Assembly: GCA_017302795.1 (NCBI GenBank)
Contig: JAFLCB010000006.1
Coordinates: 227,300-291,299, forward strand
Source: Deltaproteobacteria bacterium
Lineage (GTDB): Bacteria > Bdellovibrionota > Bdellovibrionia > Bdellovibrionales > JAMPXM01
Length of the DNA: 64,000 nt
Direction: 5' to 3'
The notes beneath the pieces were generated by a model. The model saw only the letters and a program-made list of their open reading frames with translations. It searched no databases and was not told where the DNA came from. The position numbers and the translations under genes are program-made. Shown here piece after piece: positions 7,956-15,434 of the stretch. The stretch's first letter is position 1; each line of letters opens with the position of its first letter.

Positions 7956-9338
7956 TTATTTTTTGATTCTGAGGATTCGTTTTTCGAATTGAAACTTTGC
8001 AAAGTAAAACGCTTTTCGGATCGGCCGAGAGACCGTAAAGTAGAACTGAAAAGCATGGGGGCGAATGAGGTGAAAAGGTAGTGTGATCGAGTAAAGGGCT
8101 CGACCCCACGCAACTTTAGTCACCGTCGGCCAATCGATGTAGTAAAGATGCCGAATGGGCCACGAAAGAGTAAAGTAAACTTTAAAGGCTTTTGGTTTCA
8201 GCCAGTAATAGGGCTGCTTTATCATCCCAAGCGTGCCGCCGTAGCGATGGTAACAATCGACAAAAACGTTGACCGGTAAATCAAGACTTGTTTTTCGCAG
8301 AAGCCAAATCGCAGCTGCCTGGCTTGGTCCCTTGGCAAAGAATGGGATTGATCGCGAATGGATCGAGAGTAAATCTCGGCTGGTGATCGCTTGGCCGTCC
8401 CGGAAAATTCGGATTTTCAATGTCGTGTCGGACTTTCTGAAAAGCTCACGAACTTGAATTCGTGAATAGGTGTGCAGCGGTCGCGCAAGCGGAATTAGGC
8501 CGACCGCGTGGTGAGATTGATTCTTAGATTTTAGCCAAGTCGTTACGTCCTCTTGAAGTTTGTGACCGTCAAAGTTTTCTCGGTAAAGAATTTGTGAATT
8601 GGCAGAAAATAGATTTTCCGGCTCGTGCTCGGTGATCGATTTTTCATTAAAACAGGCTAAGCTGTTCTGACCGTCACCAACATAATCTAAGTACAGCCAT
8701 CCGTCTTTCCGGTCGCAAGTAAACAACGTACGGGCTTCCGGCGGTAGGTGATAGGTCTGCGGCACATAGGCCTGGAGGCTTATGTGAAAGTGAAATTCGG
8801 GGTGATATATTTGAAGGTAGTGGCGAACAAGATCCTCAAGGTCGTCGGCGGCTTTGAATAGCTTTCCCGTTTTGATGTTAGTGGACTTAATCTCGGAGCA
8901 AGCTTTTAAAACACCTTCCAGGACAGTTCGCTTGCAGTAGGGCGCGATGTCTGATTCAGCAAATGGAAAAACTGGTTTCTGCTCCCTACGATCGTGATCA
9001 ACAGTTACTCGTCCTATTATTTCGCGAAGCGTTTTCAGTCGCCGAGTGATTTTGTTCCGGTAATACGGCTCATCTACAAAAAGTGAACCGAAGTTAAAGT
9101 GCCAAAGACTTTTGCGGCTGATCTCTTCAGCGAAAGCAGCTGCCCACTGTTCTTGGAAGGGGCCGGGCAAAAGTTCGAACGCAATCCAGGTGCGGTCGGT
9201 CGAGTTTTTTTTCTCGGGAATGTTTTGCTTTAATGTTTGAGGCTTCAGAGGGTGTCGCGAGGCCGCTGCCGCAAACGTTCTTGCTTCAGGTTCTACTGCT
9301 GAATTTTCTAAGACCCCAAATTCAATTCGAATGGGCAT
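7956..9338 (-). CDS. Unrecognised 460-aa protein with a C-terminal internal repeat
   Basis: I do not recognise the family. No signal peptide or clear membrane helix is visible. The middle is aromatic- and His-rich (FHFHISLQAYVPQTYH at 182-197, TLFTCDRKDGWLYLDYVGDG at 204-223), and the C-terminal 80 residues are basic and aromatic. Two copies of a similar 24-25 residue unit occur there: WLKPKAFKVYFTLSWPIRHL (379-398, continuing to 403) and HLIRPHAFQFYFTVSRPIRK (423-442, continuing to 447). The gene is transcribed divergently from the radical SAM gene with only 72 bases between them, so they may share a promoter region and a pathway. Codon use looks like that of its neighbours. Confidence 0.8.
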   Translation of the reverse strand: MPIRIEFGVLENSAVEPEARTFAAAASRHPLKPQTLKQNIPEKKNSTDRTWIAFELLPGPFQEQWAAAFAEEISRKSLWHFNFGSLFVDEPYYRNKITRRLKTLREIIGRVTVDHDRREQKPVFPFAESDIAPYCKRTVLEGVLKACSEIKSTNIKTGKLFKAADDLEDLVRHYLQIYHPEFHFHISLQAYVPQTYHLPPEARTLFTCDRKDGWLYLDYVGDGQNSLACFNEKSITEHEPENLFSANSQILYRENFDGHKLQEDVTTWLKSKNQSHHAVGLIPLARPLHTYSRIQVRELFRKSDTTLKIRIFRDGQAITSRDLLSIHSRSIPFFAKGPSQAAAIWLLRKTSLDLPVNVFVDCYHRYGGTLGMIKQPYYWLKPKAFKVYFTLSWPIRHLYYIDWPTVTKVAWGRALYSITLPFHLIRPHAFQFYFTVSRPIRKAFYFAKFQFEKRILRIKK

Positions 9339-9410
9339 GAACGCCTTTTCTTAGAGTTTCGTGCCGTATTTGATTGTGCAAACGCTAACGTCATTTGCTA
9401 TAAACTGTCT

Positions 9411-10448
9411 ATGTCCGATGCATTGACTGATCTCAATAAGTCGATTCTTTTGGCGACCGGCAATGGTCGAGGAAGCTTCTATTCTCCGGAAGAGCTTATG
9501 ACTCTTCGAATAAATAGTTGGCAAGGGTGGCGCTGTGCCGCGGGATTTGAAAATATCCACATTGGTCCAATCGGCCAAGTGACGGGCGCAGCCTGTTCAA
9601 TGCCTTGCGATATCGGCAATATTTTTGAAGGGCCGCTGAACTTTCCAAAAGATTGGCTCACATGCGAAGTGAAGTGGTGCATGTGTGGCGCAGCCATGCG
9701 CTTGAGAAAGGCTAAAACAGACGATTTGCGAAGCGAACTTGAACGAGAAGATCTTGTCGAAAAAGTGAAGGCCCCTTTGGCCTCCGTCGATGAGGCTCGC
9801 CTCGTAACGTCACCATTTTTGGACGGAGTCCGGCGGTTCCCGAAAACAGTGACGTGGGATATTTCTAAGCGCTGTAATTTTAATTGTTCCTACTGCCATC
9901 CGAAAATTTCTAACCAGACGGACCCGTTGCGGTCGCGCGATCAGGTTTTCGGCGCGGTTTTCAAAATCATCGAAGGGTTTGGACGCGGCGATCGGATCAG
10001 TTGGGTCTTCGCTGGTGGAGAACCGACGCTTCATCCTTTTTATGATGAACTTTGCGAAGTGCTCTTTCGCAAGCAACACCTGATCCATACTCAGACCAAT
10101 GGCAGCCGCCTCCCCAGTTACTACGCCAAGCTTATTCATTGGAGTAATATTGGGATCAGTGTGCATCTCGAGTTTTCTCCGCCTGAGAAAATTATTGAAG
10201 TGACCCGCGCTGTTTTGGCTGAGAAAGCCGCCGATGAGCAATGTGCGAAACATTGGTTCGGACTGCGAATTATGACGCCGCCGGGCTGGTTTCAAAAGTC
10301 TCGCGACCTTATGGAGCAGCTGCAGGCATTGCCTGGATTTAAAGAACACGGACTTGTCTTCATGTCGGCCACCTACGACCGCGAAAACCGCGATGAGATG
10401 ATGCCTTACCCCGAAGACGAGTATCGGGAAATCCTCGCTCGTTCTTAG
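9411..10448 (+). CDS. Radical SAM protein with an extra N-terminal cysteine cluster
   Basis: A 345-residue radical SAM enzyme. The canonical CxxxCxxC is CNFNCSYC (C155, C159, C162), followed by WVFAGGEPTLHP, the glycine-rich SAM-binding strand. Six further cysteines lie before the barrel: C42, C62, C66, C85, C90 and C92, within the pattern GPIGQVTGAACSMPCDIGNI then CEVKWCMC. This resembles a SPASM-like auxiliary Fe-S binding region placed at the N-terminus instead of the C-terminus. Radical SAM proteins with auxiliary clusters often modify peptides or proteins, but no substrate can be named. The C-terminal part after residue 250 is shorter than in full SPASM enzymes. Divergent from the 460-aa gene. 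Confidence 0.88.
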   Translation: MSDALTDLNKSILLATGNGRGSFYSPEELMTLRINSWQGWRCAAGFENIHIGPIGQVTGAACSMPCDIGNIFEGPLNFPKDWLTCEVKWCMCGAAMRLRKAKTDDLRSELEREDLVEKVKAPLASVDEARLVTSPFLDGVRRFPKTVTWDISKRCNFNCSYCHPKISNQTDPLRSRDQVFGAVFKIIEGFGRGDRISWVFAGGEPTLHPFYDELCEVLFRKQHLIHTQTNGSRLPSYYAKLIHWSNIGISVHLEFSPPEKIIEVTRAVLAEKAADEQCAKHWFGLRIMTPPGWFQKSRDLMEQLQALPGFKEHGLVFMSATYDRENRDEMMPYPEDEYREILARS

Positions 10449-10567
10449 GGACGCGGCTTGCCTCTATGAGAGCCTATCTGAGTGCGGTGTTTGCGAGTTT
10501 CTCGTCTAAGTGAATGTCTCTTCCGAGCAAGTGTCTCGACCAAGCAGAGCTCTCGTTTGAGAATTTT

Positions 10568-10683
10568 CGGGGACCGGGGATCGGGGATCCGGGATCGGGG
10601 ATCGGGGATCCGGGATCGGGGATCGGGGATCGGGGATCCGGGATCGGGGACCGGGGACCGGGGATCCGGGGATCCGGGATCGG
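10568..10683 (+). repeat. G-rich 7-bp tandem repeat (CGGGGAT)
   Basis: Sixteen consecutive units can be read: CGGGGAT with variants CCGGGAT and CGGGGAC; one unit has eight bases. The array ends in CGG followed by a run of six T. The plus strand carries regularly spaced runs of three or four G and could form G-quadruplexes; the CCGGGAT variants create GGATCC palindromes. Two of the three reading frames stay open through it, which explains the spurious ORFs here. It lies about 450 bases upstream of a RAYT-like transposase gene. Confidence 0.95.
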
Positions 10684-10823
10684 TTTTTTGTTATATGAAG
10701 AAGCGGTTTCTTTTTAAAAGTTTCAATTCGCCTGTCCGATCAATTAGTCGTCAATTCCCATGCGGGATGCGCCCACGCTCGTTCCCGATTCTGTAAACGT
10801 GATAGCTGTAATTTCAAGGGTGA

Positions 10824-10845
10824 AGCGACTTTTTTCGGAGTCGCT
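10824..10845. repeat. Inverted repeat (7-bp stem, 8-nt loop)
   Basis: AGCGACT and AGTCGCT form a perfect seven-base stem around TTTTTCGG. No T-tract follows on either strand, so it is not a standard terminator. Its location between the G-rich array and the Y1 transposase-like gene makes a REP-like element conceivable, but a single copy cannot show that. Confidence 0.45.
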
Positions 10846-11136
10846 CATCGGCATCACCCGCTAAAAAACTTTCCTAATTCGACTTCTTGATGGACCTTAC
10901 TTCCCTCTTAAGGCGCTTTGCTTCGTGGCGGCTCCAGTCAGCGCAGTACCCTCGCTTCAACCCAAGAAAGTTGCGGACTAAGAACCAAATGCAGCCGGTT
11001 TTGCGGCCAAGCTGAACTTGACTTTATACCATCGGTCACGTAGAGATGGTCGCTCTCAATCAGCAAGGAAACGACAATAAAAAACGTAAAGAACTTGGTA
11101 AAAAAAGCCGCTCGATCGAGCCACGTGGACTCGTCA

Positions 11137-11847
11137 ATGCGACGGGGTAGCGTGGCAAAAGCACAGCACTCTGAGCGCCGAGATCGAAATCCGCGAAGCG
11201 GTCAAATGGCGATGCTTAAGTCGAAGAAATCGGCTTATGGAGGTCAGTTAAGAAATACCCGTGCTGGGCGAGAGGGCGCGCGGCCTCTGTCCGTCCGAGA
11301 TTCCATGCACCTCGTCCTTCGATCCTCCAAGGCGAAAGGCGAATGGTCATTTTTGCGTTCGCGAAACGCGAAAGTAGTGAAGTCGGTTGTCGAAAAATTT
11401 GCGTTTGTCTACGGCGTGAAGATTCTTTCGCTGGTCAATGTAGGCAATCATCTACACCTCCACATTCGGCTTGGAAGCAGGTTCAGCTACAAGCCGTTTG
11501 TTCGAGCTATCACCGGTTCGATTGCAATGGCAATCACGGGAAAAAATCGCTGGACTCAAGCGAGGATTGCATTGGCGGAGACGATTTCACCGGTGAGTGC
11601 GGCGCAATCCGCCACAGCGATCACTTCTGCGGAAGCGATTGGGGTTGCTACCGCGGTAGCTACGCGATTTTGGGATCATAGACCTTTCACCCGGGTTGTA
11701 AGTGGCTTTAAGGCTGCGCGGCGACTTATTGATTATTTGAGAATTAATGAAATGGAAGGCTGGGGCTTTAGTAAATTTGAAGCGCGCGGGATGTTTGAAA
11801 TCGAACGCAAACTTCAGCTTGGAATTTCAACATGGGGAGCTGGCTAG
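11137..11847 (+). CDS. RAYT-like Y1/HUH transposase
   Basis: A protein of about 236 residues from the ATG at 11137; the frame is open further up to a TTG at 11095. The central motif NHLHLHIRL, numbered 118-126 from the TTG, provides the HUH metal-binding histidines of IS200/Y1 transposases. It is preceded by MHLVLRSS and a helix ending in YGVKI, the usual order in REP-associated tyrosine transposases. The likely nucleophile is the tyrosine in LIDYLRINEM near residue 214, where RAYTs have a Y-x-x-x-N pattern. An Ala/Thr-rich insert (about 165-190) is unusual. No IS ends or target duplications are visible, which fits a single-copy domesticated RAYT rather than an active element. Tandem and inverted repeats lie upstream. 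Confidence 0.72.
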   Translation: MRRGSVAKAQHSERRDRNPRSGQMAMLKSKKSAYGGQLRNTRAGREGARPLSVRDSMHLVLRSSKAKGEWSFLRSRNAKVVKSVVEKFAFVYGVKILSLVNVGNHLHLHIRLGSRFSYKPFVRAITGSIAMAITGKNRWTQARIALAETISPVSAAQSATAITSAEAIGVATAVATRFWDHRPFTRVVSGFKAARRLIDYLRINEMEGWGFSKFEARGMFEIERKLQLGISTWGAG

Positions 11848-12029
11848 TACAACTTTCAGCTGAGAGGGTTTGGCCTGAGCGATTTGGATCACCAGTTGTG
11901 GCGGATTGACATTGACGGTTTGAATTTAACGCTGCCGTGTTTGCGCTATGAAAATTGAAGATTTTTTTGCCAATTTCTGCCATTGGGGAACCAGCTTCCT
12001 CTTGCGCTCCCTAGACCAGATTATGCGCG

Positions 12030-12094
12030 AGCACAGGTCTTGCCTTAACCTGGAAAGGTTTTGTCTGAATCAGCACAGGTCTTGCGTTAACCTG
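12030..12094 (+). repeat. 23-bp direct repeat pair before the secreted orphan
   Basis: Two copies of AGCACAGGTCTTGC followed by C or G and TTAACCTG, at 12030-12052 and 12072-12094, with one mismatch. Their starts are 42 bases apart, about four helical turns, and the second copy ends two bases before the ATG at 12097. The phasing and position suggest binding sites for a dimeric regulator; a local duplication is the alternative. Confidence 0.7.
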
Positions 12095-12096
12095 CA

Positions 12097-12885
12097 ATGG
12101 ACCACAAGCCGGCCGTGAGTCAGGCTTTCTGCACCGAATGGAGTCGTCAGTTGAGTTTGCGTTTGAGCGGGTTTTTCCTCACTTTTTTACTTTGTGTCCT
12201 GCCGTTGATTGGCAGCCGCGCACTTGCGCAATCTGCTGAGCTAACTCAGGGCGAAGCTGGGAGTGAGGTCCAAACTGGTCATCAAATCCTGGTAGGTGGA
12301 GATTCCGGGCAAGTCACGGATGCGCCAGCGGTGACAAATACTCAAGAGCATGGGGCCGCATCCAATACCTCCGCTGCGGAGGATAAAAAAATATTTTCGA
12401 AGGACGCCGTCAGTCCCGACGGGCGGAAGGACAGTGGCGTGGCACTGCCATGTTTGCGCGATCTTGGGGTCATCGATTGCATACTGACCTATGGATTTCG
12501 GGTGATCGAATTTCATGCGATTGGTGAAGAGGTCATCGCCCGGTTTCAAAGGCTTGATGGGACGGTGAACGATGCGGACGTCATAGTGATGAGTTCTCAC
12601 ATCGAAGATGCCGCACTGAATGATCGAATCAATCTTGACGAGAGCCCCGTTATTTTTGCTCAATTTCAGCAGCTCTCTGGCGCTAGGTATGAGATTCCTC
12701 GAACTGCAAATGAGATAAAGCGATCGCTTGGTTTTTCTGAGGAGACGCTGATCGCCCCAGTGGACTGGTTGGAAATTCTAAAAGTTCATTTGGAACGAAC
12801 TCTTTCAACTACACCCACTGTTAGTGATTTAATCTTGGACTTATTGGGAGTTGAACTAAACCCAGTCGTAATTGAAGCTAACTGA
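12097..12885 (+). CDS. Secreted protein of unknown function
   Basis: A 262-residue protein with a basic N-terminus, a hydrophobic helix (about 26-42) and a probable signal peptidase I site after SRALA-Q (about residue 45). The segment 46-115 is polar and low in complexity and looks disordered; 118-262 is predicted folded, with two cysteines (PCLRDLGVIDC) placed to form a disulfide. I do not recognise a family. Its 3' end overlaps the convergent oxygenase gene by 30 bases. The 23-bp direct repeat just upstream may regulate it. Confidence 0.65.
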   Translation: MDHKPAVSQAFCTEWSRQLSLRLSGFFLTFLLCVLPLIGSRALAQSAELTQGEAGSEVQTGHQILVGGDSGQVTDAPAVTNTQEHGAASNTSAAEDKKIFSKDAVSPDGRKDSGVALPCLRDLGVIDCILTYGFRVIEFHAIGEEVIARFQRLDGTVNDADVIVMSSHIEDAALNDRINLDESPVIFAQFQQLSGARYEIPRTANEIKRSLGFSEETLIAPVDWLEILKVHLERTLSTTPTVSDLILDLLGVELNPVVIEAN

Positions 12886-13494
12886 AATTCGCTCGCGTTT
12901 CGAATCGAGCGGGACTGTAGGAACCTCGTGGCGAAGCCAGCTTTCAAACAAAACAACGTCGCCCGCCTTGGGTTTTAGCTCAAAAAATGGTTGGTCCTCT
13001 TTAGGTGCCTGAGGATGGCGCGGTGGCTGCGCCATGAAACGTTCCAGTCTCGGGTCTTCGAATTTGATCGGGCTAGTGCCAGGCGGAGTAGTAACGTAGA
13101 AGGTGCCGCTGACGACCGCAAGCGGATGCAAGTGTAAGCTATGGTTCGCGCCTGCGGGCATGATGTTGACCCAACAGGTCACCATTCTTAAGCGGCCGCC
13201 GCCTAAATTCCAGTTCTGCATTTTTGAAAAACGAGCGACGTGTTTGTCTAAGTATTTTTCCAATTCCGCAAATGGTGGGAACTGGGAATGAAGAGCGTCC
13301 ATCGAGCCATAGGAAGTAAATCCGCCTTTGTAGTTGGAACGCGACCAGGCCTGACCGTCTTCGTCGATGTCGCGAATGATGTGCGCATCGCGCTCGATCA
13401 CTTTCCGCAGACGATTCGCTGAGTTGCTTGAAGGCGAAGAGTGTGCCAGCGGAGCCTGATAAATTCGCGTCGGAAAAAGCGTGTGTGTAGCCAC
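12856..13494 (-). CDS. 2-oxoglutarate/Fe(II) oxygenase (TIGR02466-like)
   Basis: A 212-residue protein resembling the putative 2OG-Fe(II) oxygenases of TIGR02466. The facial-triad region is GANHSLHLHPLAVVSGTFYV (His 118, 121, 123), the distal histidine lies in FESWLRHEV (H189), and the 2OG-binding arginine would be in RERISVSFNY (about 200-202). These enzymes hydroxylate unknown substrates; the fold is shared with protein and small-molecule hydroxylases. The gene follows the 96-aa gene by 54 bases on the same strand and probably forms an operon with it. Confidence 0.82.
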   Translation of the reverse strand: MATHTLFPTRIYQAPLAHSSPSSNSANRLRKVIERDAHIIRDIDEDGQAWSRSNYKGGFTSYGSMDALHSQFPPFAELEKYLDKHVARFSKMQNWNLGGGRLRMVTCWVNIMPAGANHSLHLHPLAVVSGTFYVTTPPGTSPIKFEDPRLERFMAQPPRHPQAPKEDQPFFELKPKAGDVVLFESWLRHEVPTVPLDSKRERISVSFNYDWV

Positions 13495-13548
13495 ACCGTT
13501 TTAATAGCATTACTGGGCATGATTACAAACGCTATCAGACTTCGGTTT

Positions 13549-13839
13549 CTAGAGGGCCAAGGGGTCTTTCATCAGAGGTTGGCCGTCGGAACCAACGGCC
13601 ACTCCCGCCAGAGGATCTAAAGCGTTGTCCCGATTGACTGCATGAGGTCCCGGCTGGCGAAACCCGATTAAACGCTCTGTTGCAGCGGTTACCGCTAGGT
13701 TCGCGAAATGGCGAGATTCCGCACGAATAGTCGTTGCGACAAATTCAGCTAGCCATTCTGCCGTTGACGCAGTGTTTGCTCCAATTTCTCGCACTTTTTC
13801 GATGGATTCCTTCAGTTCAGTCTTGTTTCGTAGGATCAT
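13549..13839 (-). CDS. Small protein of unknown function (96 aa)
   Basis: The ATG at 13839 has an excellent Shine-Dalgarno, AGGAGG, eight bases upstream; a longer frame from 13896 lacks one. The first 55 residues are predicted helical; the C-terminal 35 are Gly/Pro/Asp-rich and contain DPLA twice (NALDPLAGV and KDPLAL). I recognise no family. It is the first gene of a probable two-gene unit with the 2OG/Fe(II) oxygenase and is divergent from tldD-tldE (188 bases apart). A role as a substrate of one of these enzymes is speculation. Confidence 0.7.
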   Translation of the reverse strand: MILRNKTELKESIEKVREIGANTASTAEWLAEFVATTIRAESRHFANLAVTAATERLIGFRQPGPHAVNRDNALDPLAGVAVGSDGQPLMKDPLAL

Positions 13840-14027
13840 AAATGAACCTCCTGCTTTTAACAGTGTAGGGCTGTTTTCGGATTTGGCGAGACACAACCAA
13901 TGGGTATTCCGTCAGTTTTGACGTTTATAAAGTCTGTTTGTCGAAGCTTTCTTCTTGAGAATCCTCCTGCTAGGCTTTGGTACGCCACAGGCGCACTTCA
14001 CTGGATCGTGAAGGAAAGGGTTTGGAC

Positions 14028-15434
14028 ATGTTATCTCAAGGAGTTGTCAAAAAGGTCTTGGACGCGGCACTCGAGCGCGGCGCGCAGTTTGCCGAGCTTT
14101 TTGTAGAAGACACTTACCAGAGTGAATTGCGCCTTGTTGACTCGAAACCGTCCAATGCCGTGATTGGCCGTTTGAAGGGCGCCGGAGTGCGTGTTTTCTA
14201 CGGCCATGAACAGGTCTACGTGACGACCAACGATCTAACTGAAGCGGGCCTTCTTAAGGCGGCCCGGACGGCGGCGGCCGCGAAGCCCGTCGCGGGCGGC
14301 GGAGTGACTCGTGTCGAGTCAAAGGCCTTCCGACCAGAGGAGTTTGATCAAATTCATCATTACCTGACCAAGCCTTGGGAGTACGACTCTGGCAAAAAGT
14401 TTCAACACTTAGTGACGATGGACAAAGCCGCTCGAACTCGCTCGGCGATGGTCACCCAAGTTGAACCGTTCCTATTAGAAAAGTGTCAAAAGATTTTGGT
14501 CGCCAACAGCGACGGGGTTTGGGCAGAAGATGAGCGCAATTACGTGCGTGCCGGCTGCAATGTTTCACTTGAAGATCAAGGTAGTCGGGAATCTCAGCAC
14601 ACTCGCCTTGGACAGGTTGGAACCAGCGAGTGGTTTGACACCGTTGATTTTTCGAAACTTGCGACCGACGCGGTTGATCGAGCGAAGCTTCTGATTCACG
14701 CAGATTACGCTCCTGCAGGAGAATTCCCGGTTGTGATCGACAACGGATTTGGCGGAGTGATTTTCCACGAGGCTTGCGGCCATGGACTGGAAACAACTTC
14801 GGTGGCGAAAGACGCCTCGGTGTTTTGTGGAAAGAAAGATCAGAAAATTGCGGAAAGCTGTGTCACGGCCATCGACGACGGAACAATCGCAAACGCATGG
14901 GGTTCTTTGAACGTTGATGACGAGGGAATGAAGACGAAGAAAACCGTTTTGATCGAAAATGGTGTTTTGAAAAGCTACATCGTTGACGACATGGGAGCGA
15001 AGCAGACTGGTTTTGCGCGCACGGGAAGCGGACGAAGACAGAGTTACAAGTATGCTCCAGCGTCACGTATGCGGAACACTTACATCGCGGCTGGCAGTGA
15101 TAGTTTAGACGATATGATTCGCGACATTGATTTCGGGATTTACGCCAAAGAAATGGGTGGTGGATCCGTTTCGCCAGGAACAGGCGATTACAATTTTGGC
15201 GTGACCGAAGGTTGGCTCATTCGAAACGGAAAACTTGAAAAGCCAGTGAAGGGTGCAACTTTGATCGGGCGCGGAATAGAAACTTTAGGTCGCATCACTA
15301 AAGTGGGATCGGATCTTCGTTTGCAAGATGGTATGTGCGGTTCGGTCAGCGGAAGTATTCCTACGACCGTAGGACAGCCGGCATTGCTGGTTTCAAAAAT
15401 CCTTGTAGGCGGACGTGCCGGGGGTGCGAAGTGA
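14028..15434 (+). CDS. tldD: TldD metalloprotease subunit
   Basis: A 468-residue protein of the TldD/PmbA (U62) family. The catalytic zinc motif HEACGH appears in GGVIFHEACGHGLE (about residues 242-255), as in active TldD, and the C-terminal GGRAGGAK resembles family ends. TldD and TldE form a heterodimer that trims unfolded peptides; in E. coli it matures microcin B17 and degrades CcdA. The ATG at 14028 is chosen because the alignment-like start MLSQGVVKKVL begins there; upstream codons read as non-homologous. The stop overlaps the start of tldE (GTGA). Confidence 0.95.
   Translation: MLSQGVVKKVLDAALERGAQFAELFVEDTYQSELRLVDSKPSNAVIGRLKGAGVRVFYGHEQVYVTTNDLTEAGLLKAARTAAAAKPVAGGGVTRVESKAFRPEEFDQIHHYLTKPWEYDSGKKFQHLVTMDKAARTRSAMVTQVEPFLLEKCQKILVANSDGVWAEDERNYVRAGCNVSLEDQGSRESQHTRLGQVGTSEWFDTVDFSKLATDAVDRAKLLIHADYAPAGEFPVVIDNGFGGVIFHEACGHGLETTSVAKDASVFCGKKDQKIAESCVTAIDDGTIANAWGSLNVDDEGMKTKKTVLIENGVLKSYIVDDMGAKQTGFARTGSGRRQSYKYAPASRMRNTYIAAGSDSLDDMIRDIDFGIYAKEMGGGSVSPGTGDYNFGVTEGWLIRNGKLEKPVKGATLIGRGIETLGRITKVGSDLRLQDGMCGSVSGSIPTTVGQPALLVSKILVGGRAGGAK

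Larger units (their letters stand above)
10449..11136. other. Non-coding stretch with repeats upstream of the transposase-like gene
   Basis: About 690 bases without a convincing gene. It holds the 7-bp G-rich tandem repeat (10568-10683) and a stem-loop (10824-10845). Open frames across the repeat translate to monotonous GDPGSG-type peptides and are artefacts. No tRNA or other RNA gene is recognisable. Confidence 0.6.

Noticed and set aside
10568..10683. CRISPR-like array
   Set aside because: Units are 7 bp and contiguous with no spacers, and no cas genes are nearby.
10482..10796. Two overlapping open frames with GDPGSG-type repeats
   Set aside because: They are translations of the 7-bp tandem DNA repeat; no ribosome site, and composition is dictated by the repeat.
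11137..11847. Complete insertion sequence around the Y1 transposase-like gene
   Set aside because: No terminal repeats, no target duplication and no partner TnpB; a single domesticated RAYT is more likely.
12030..12094. Direct repeats as attachment sites of an integrated element
   Set aside because: Only 19 bases lie between the copies, with no integrase or tRNA gene; a regulatory or duplication origin fits better.
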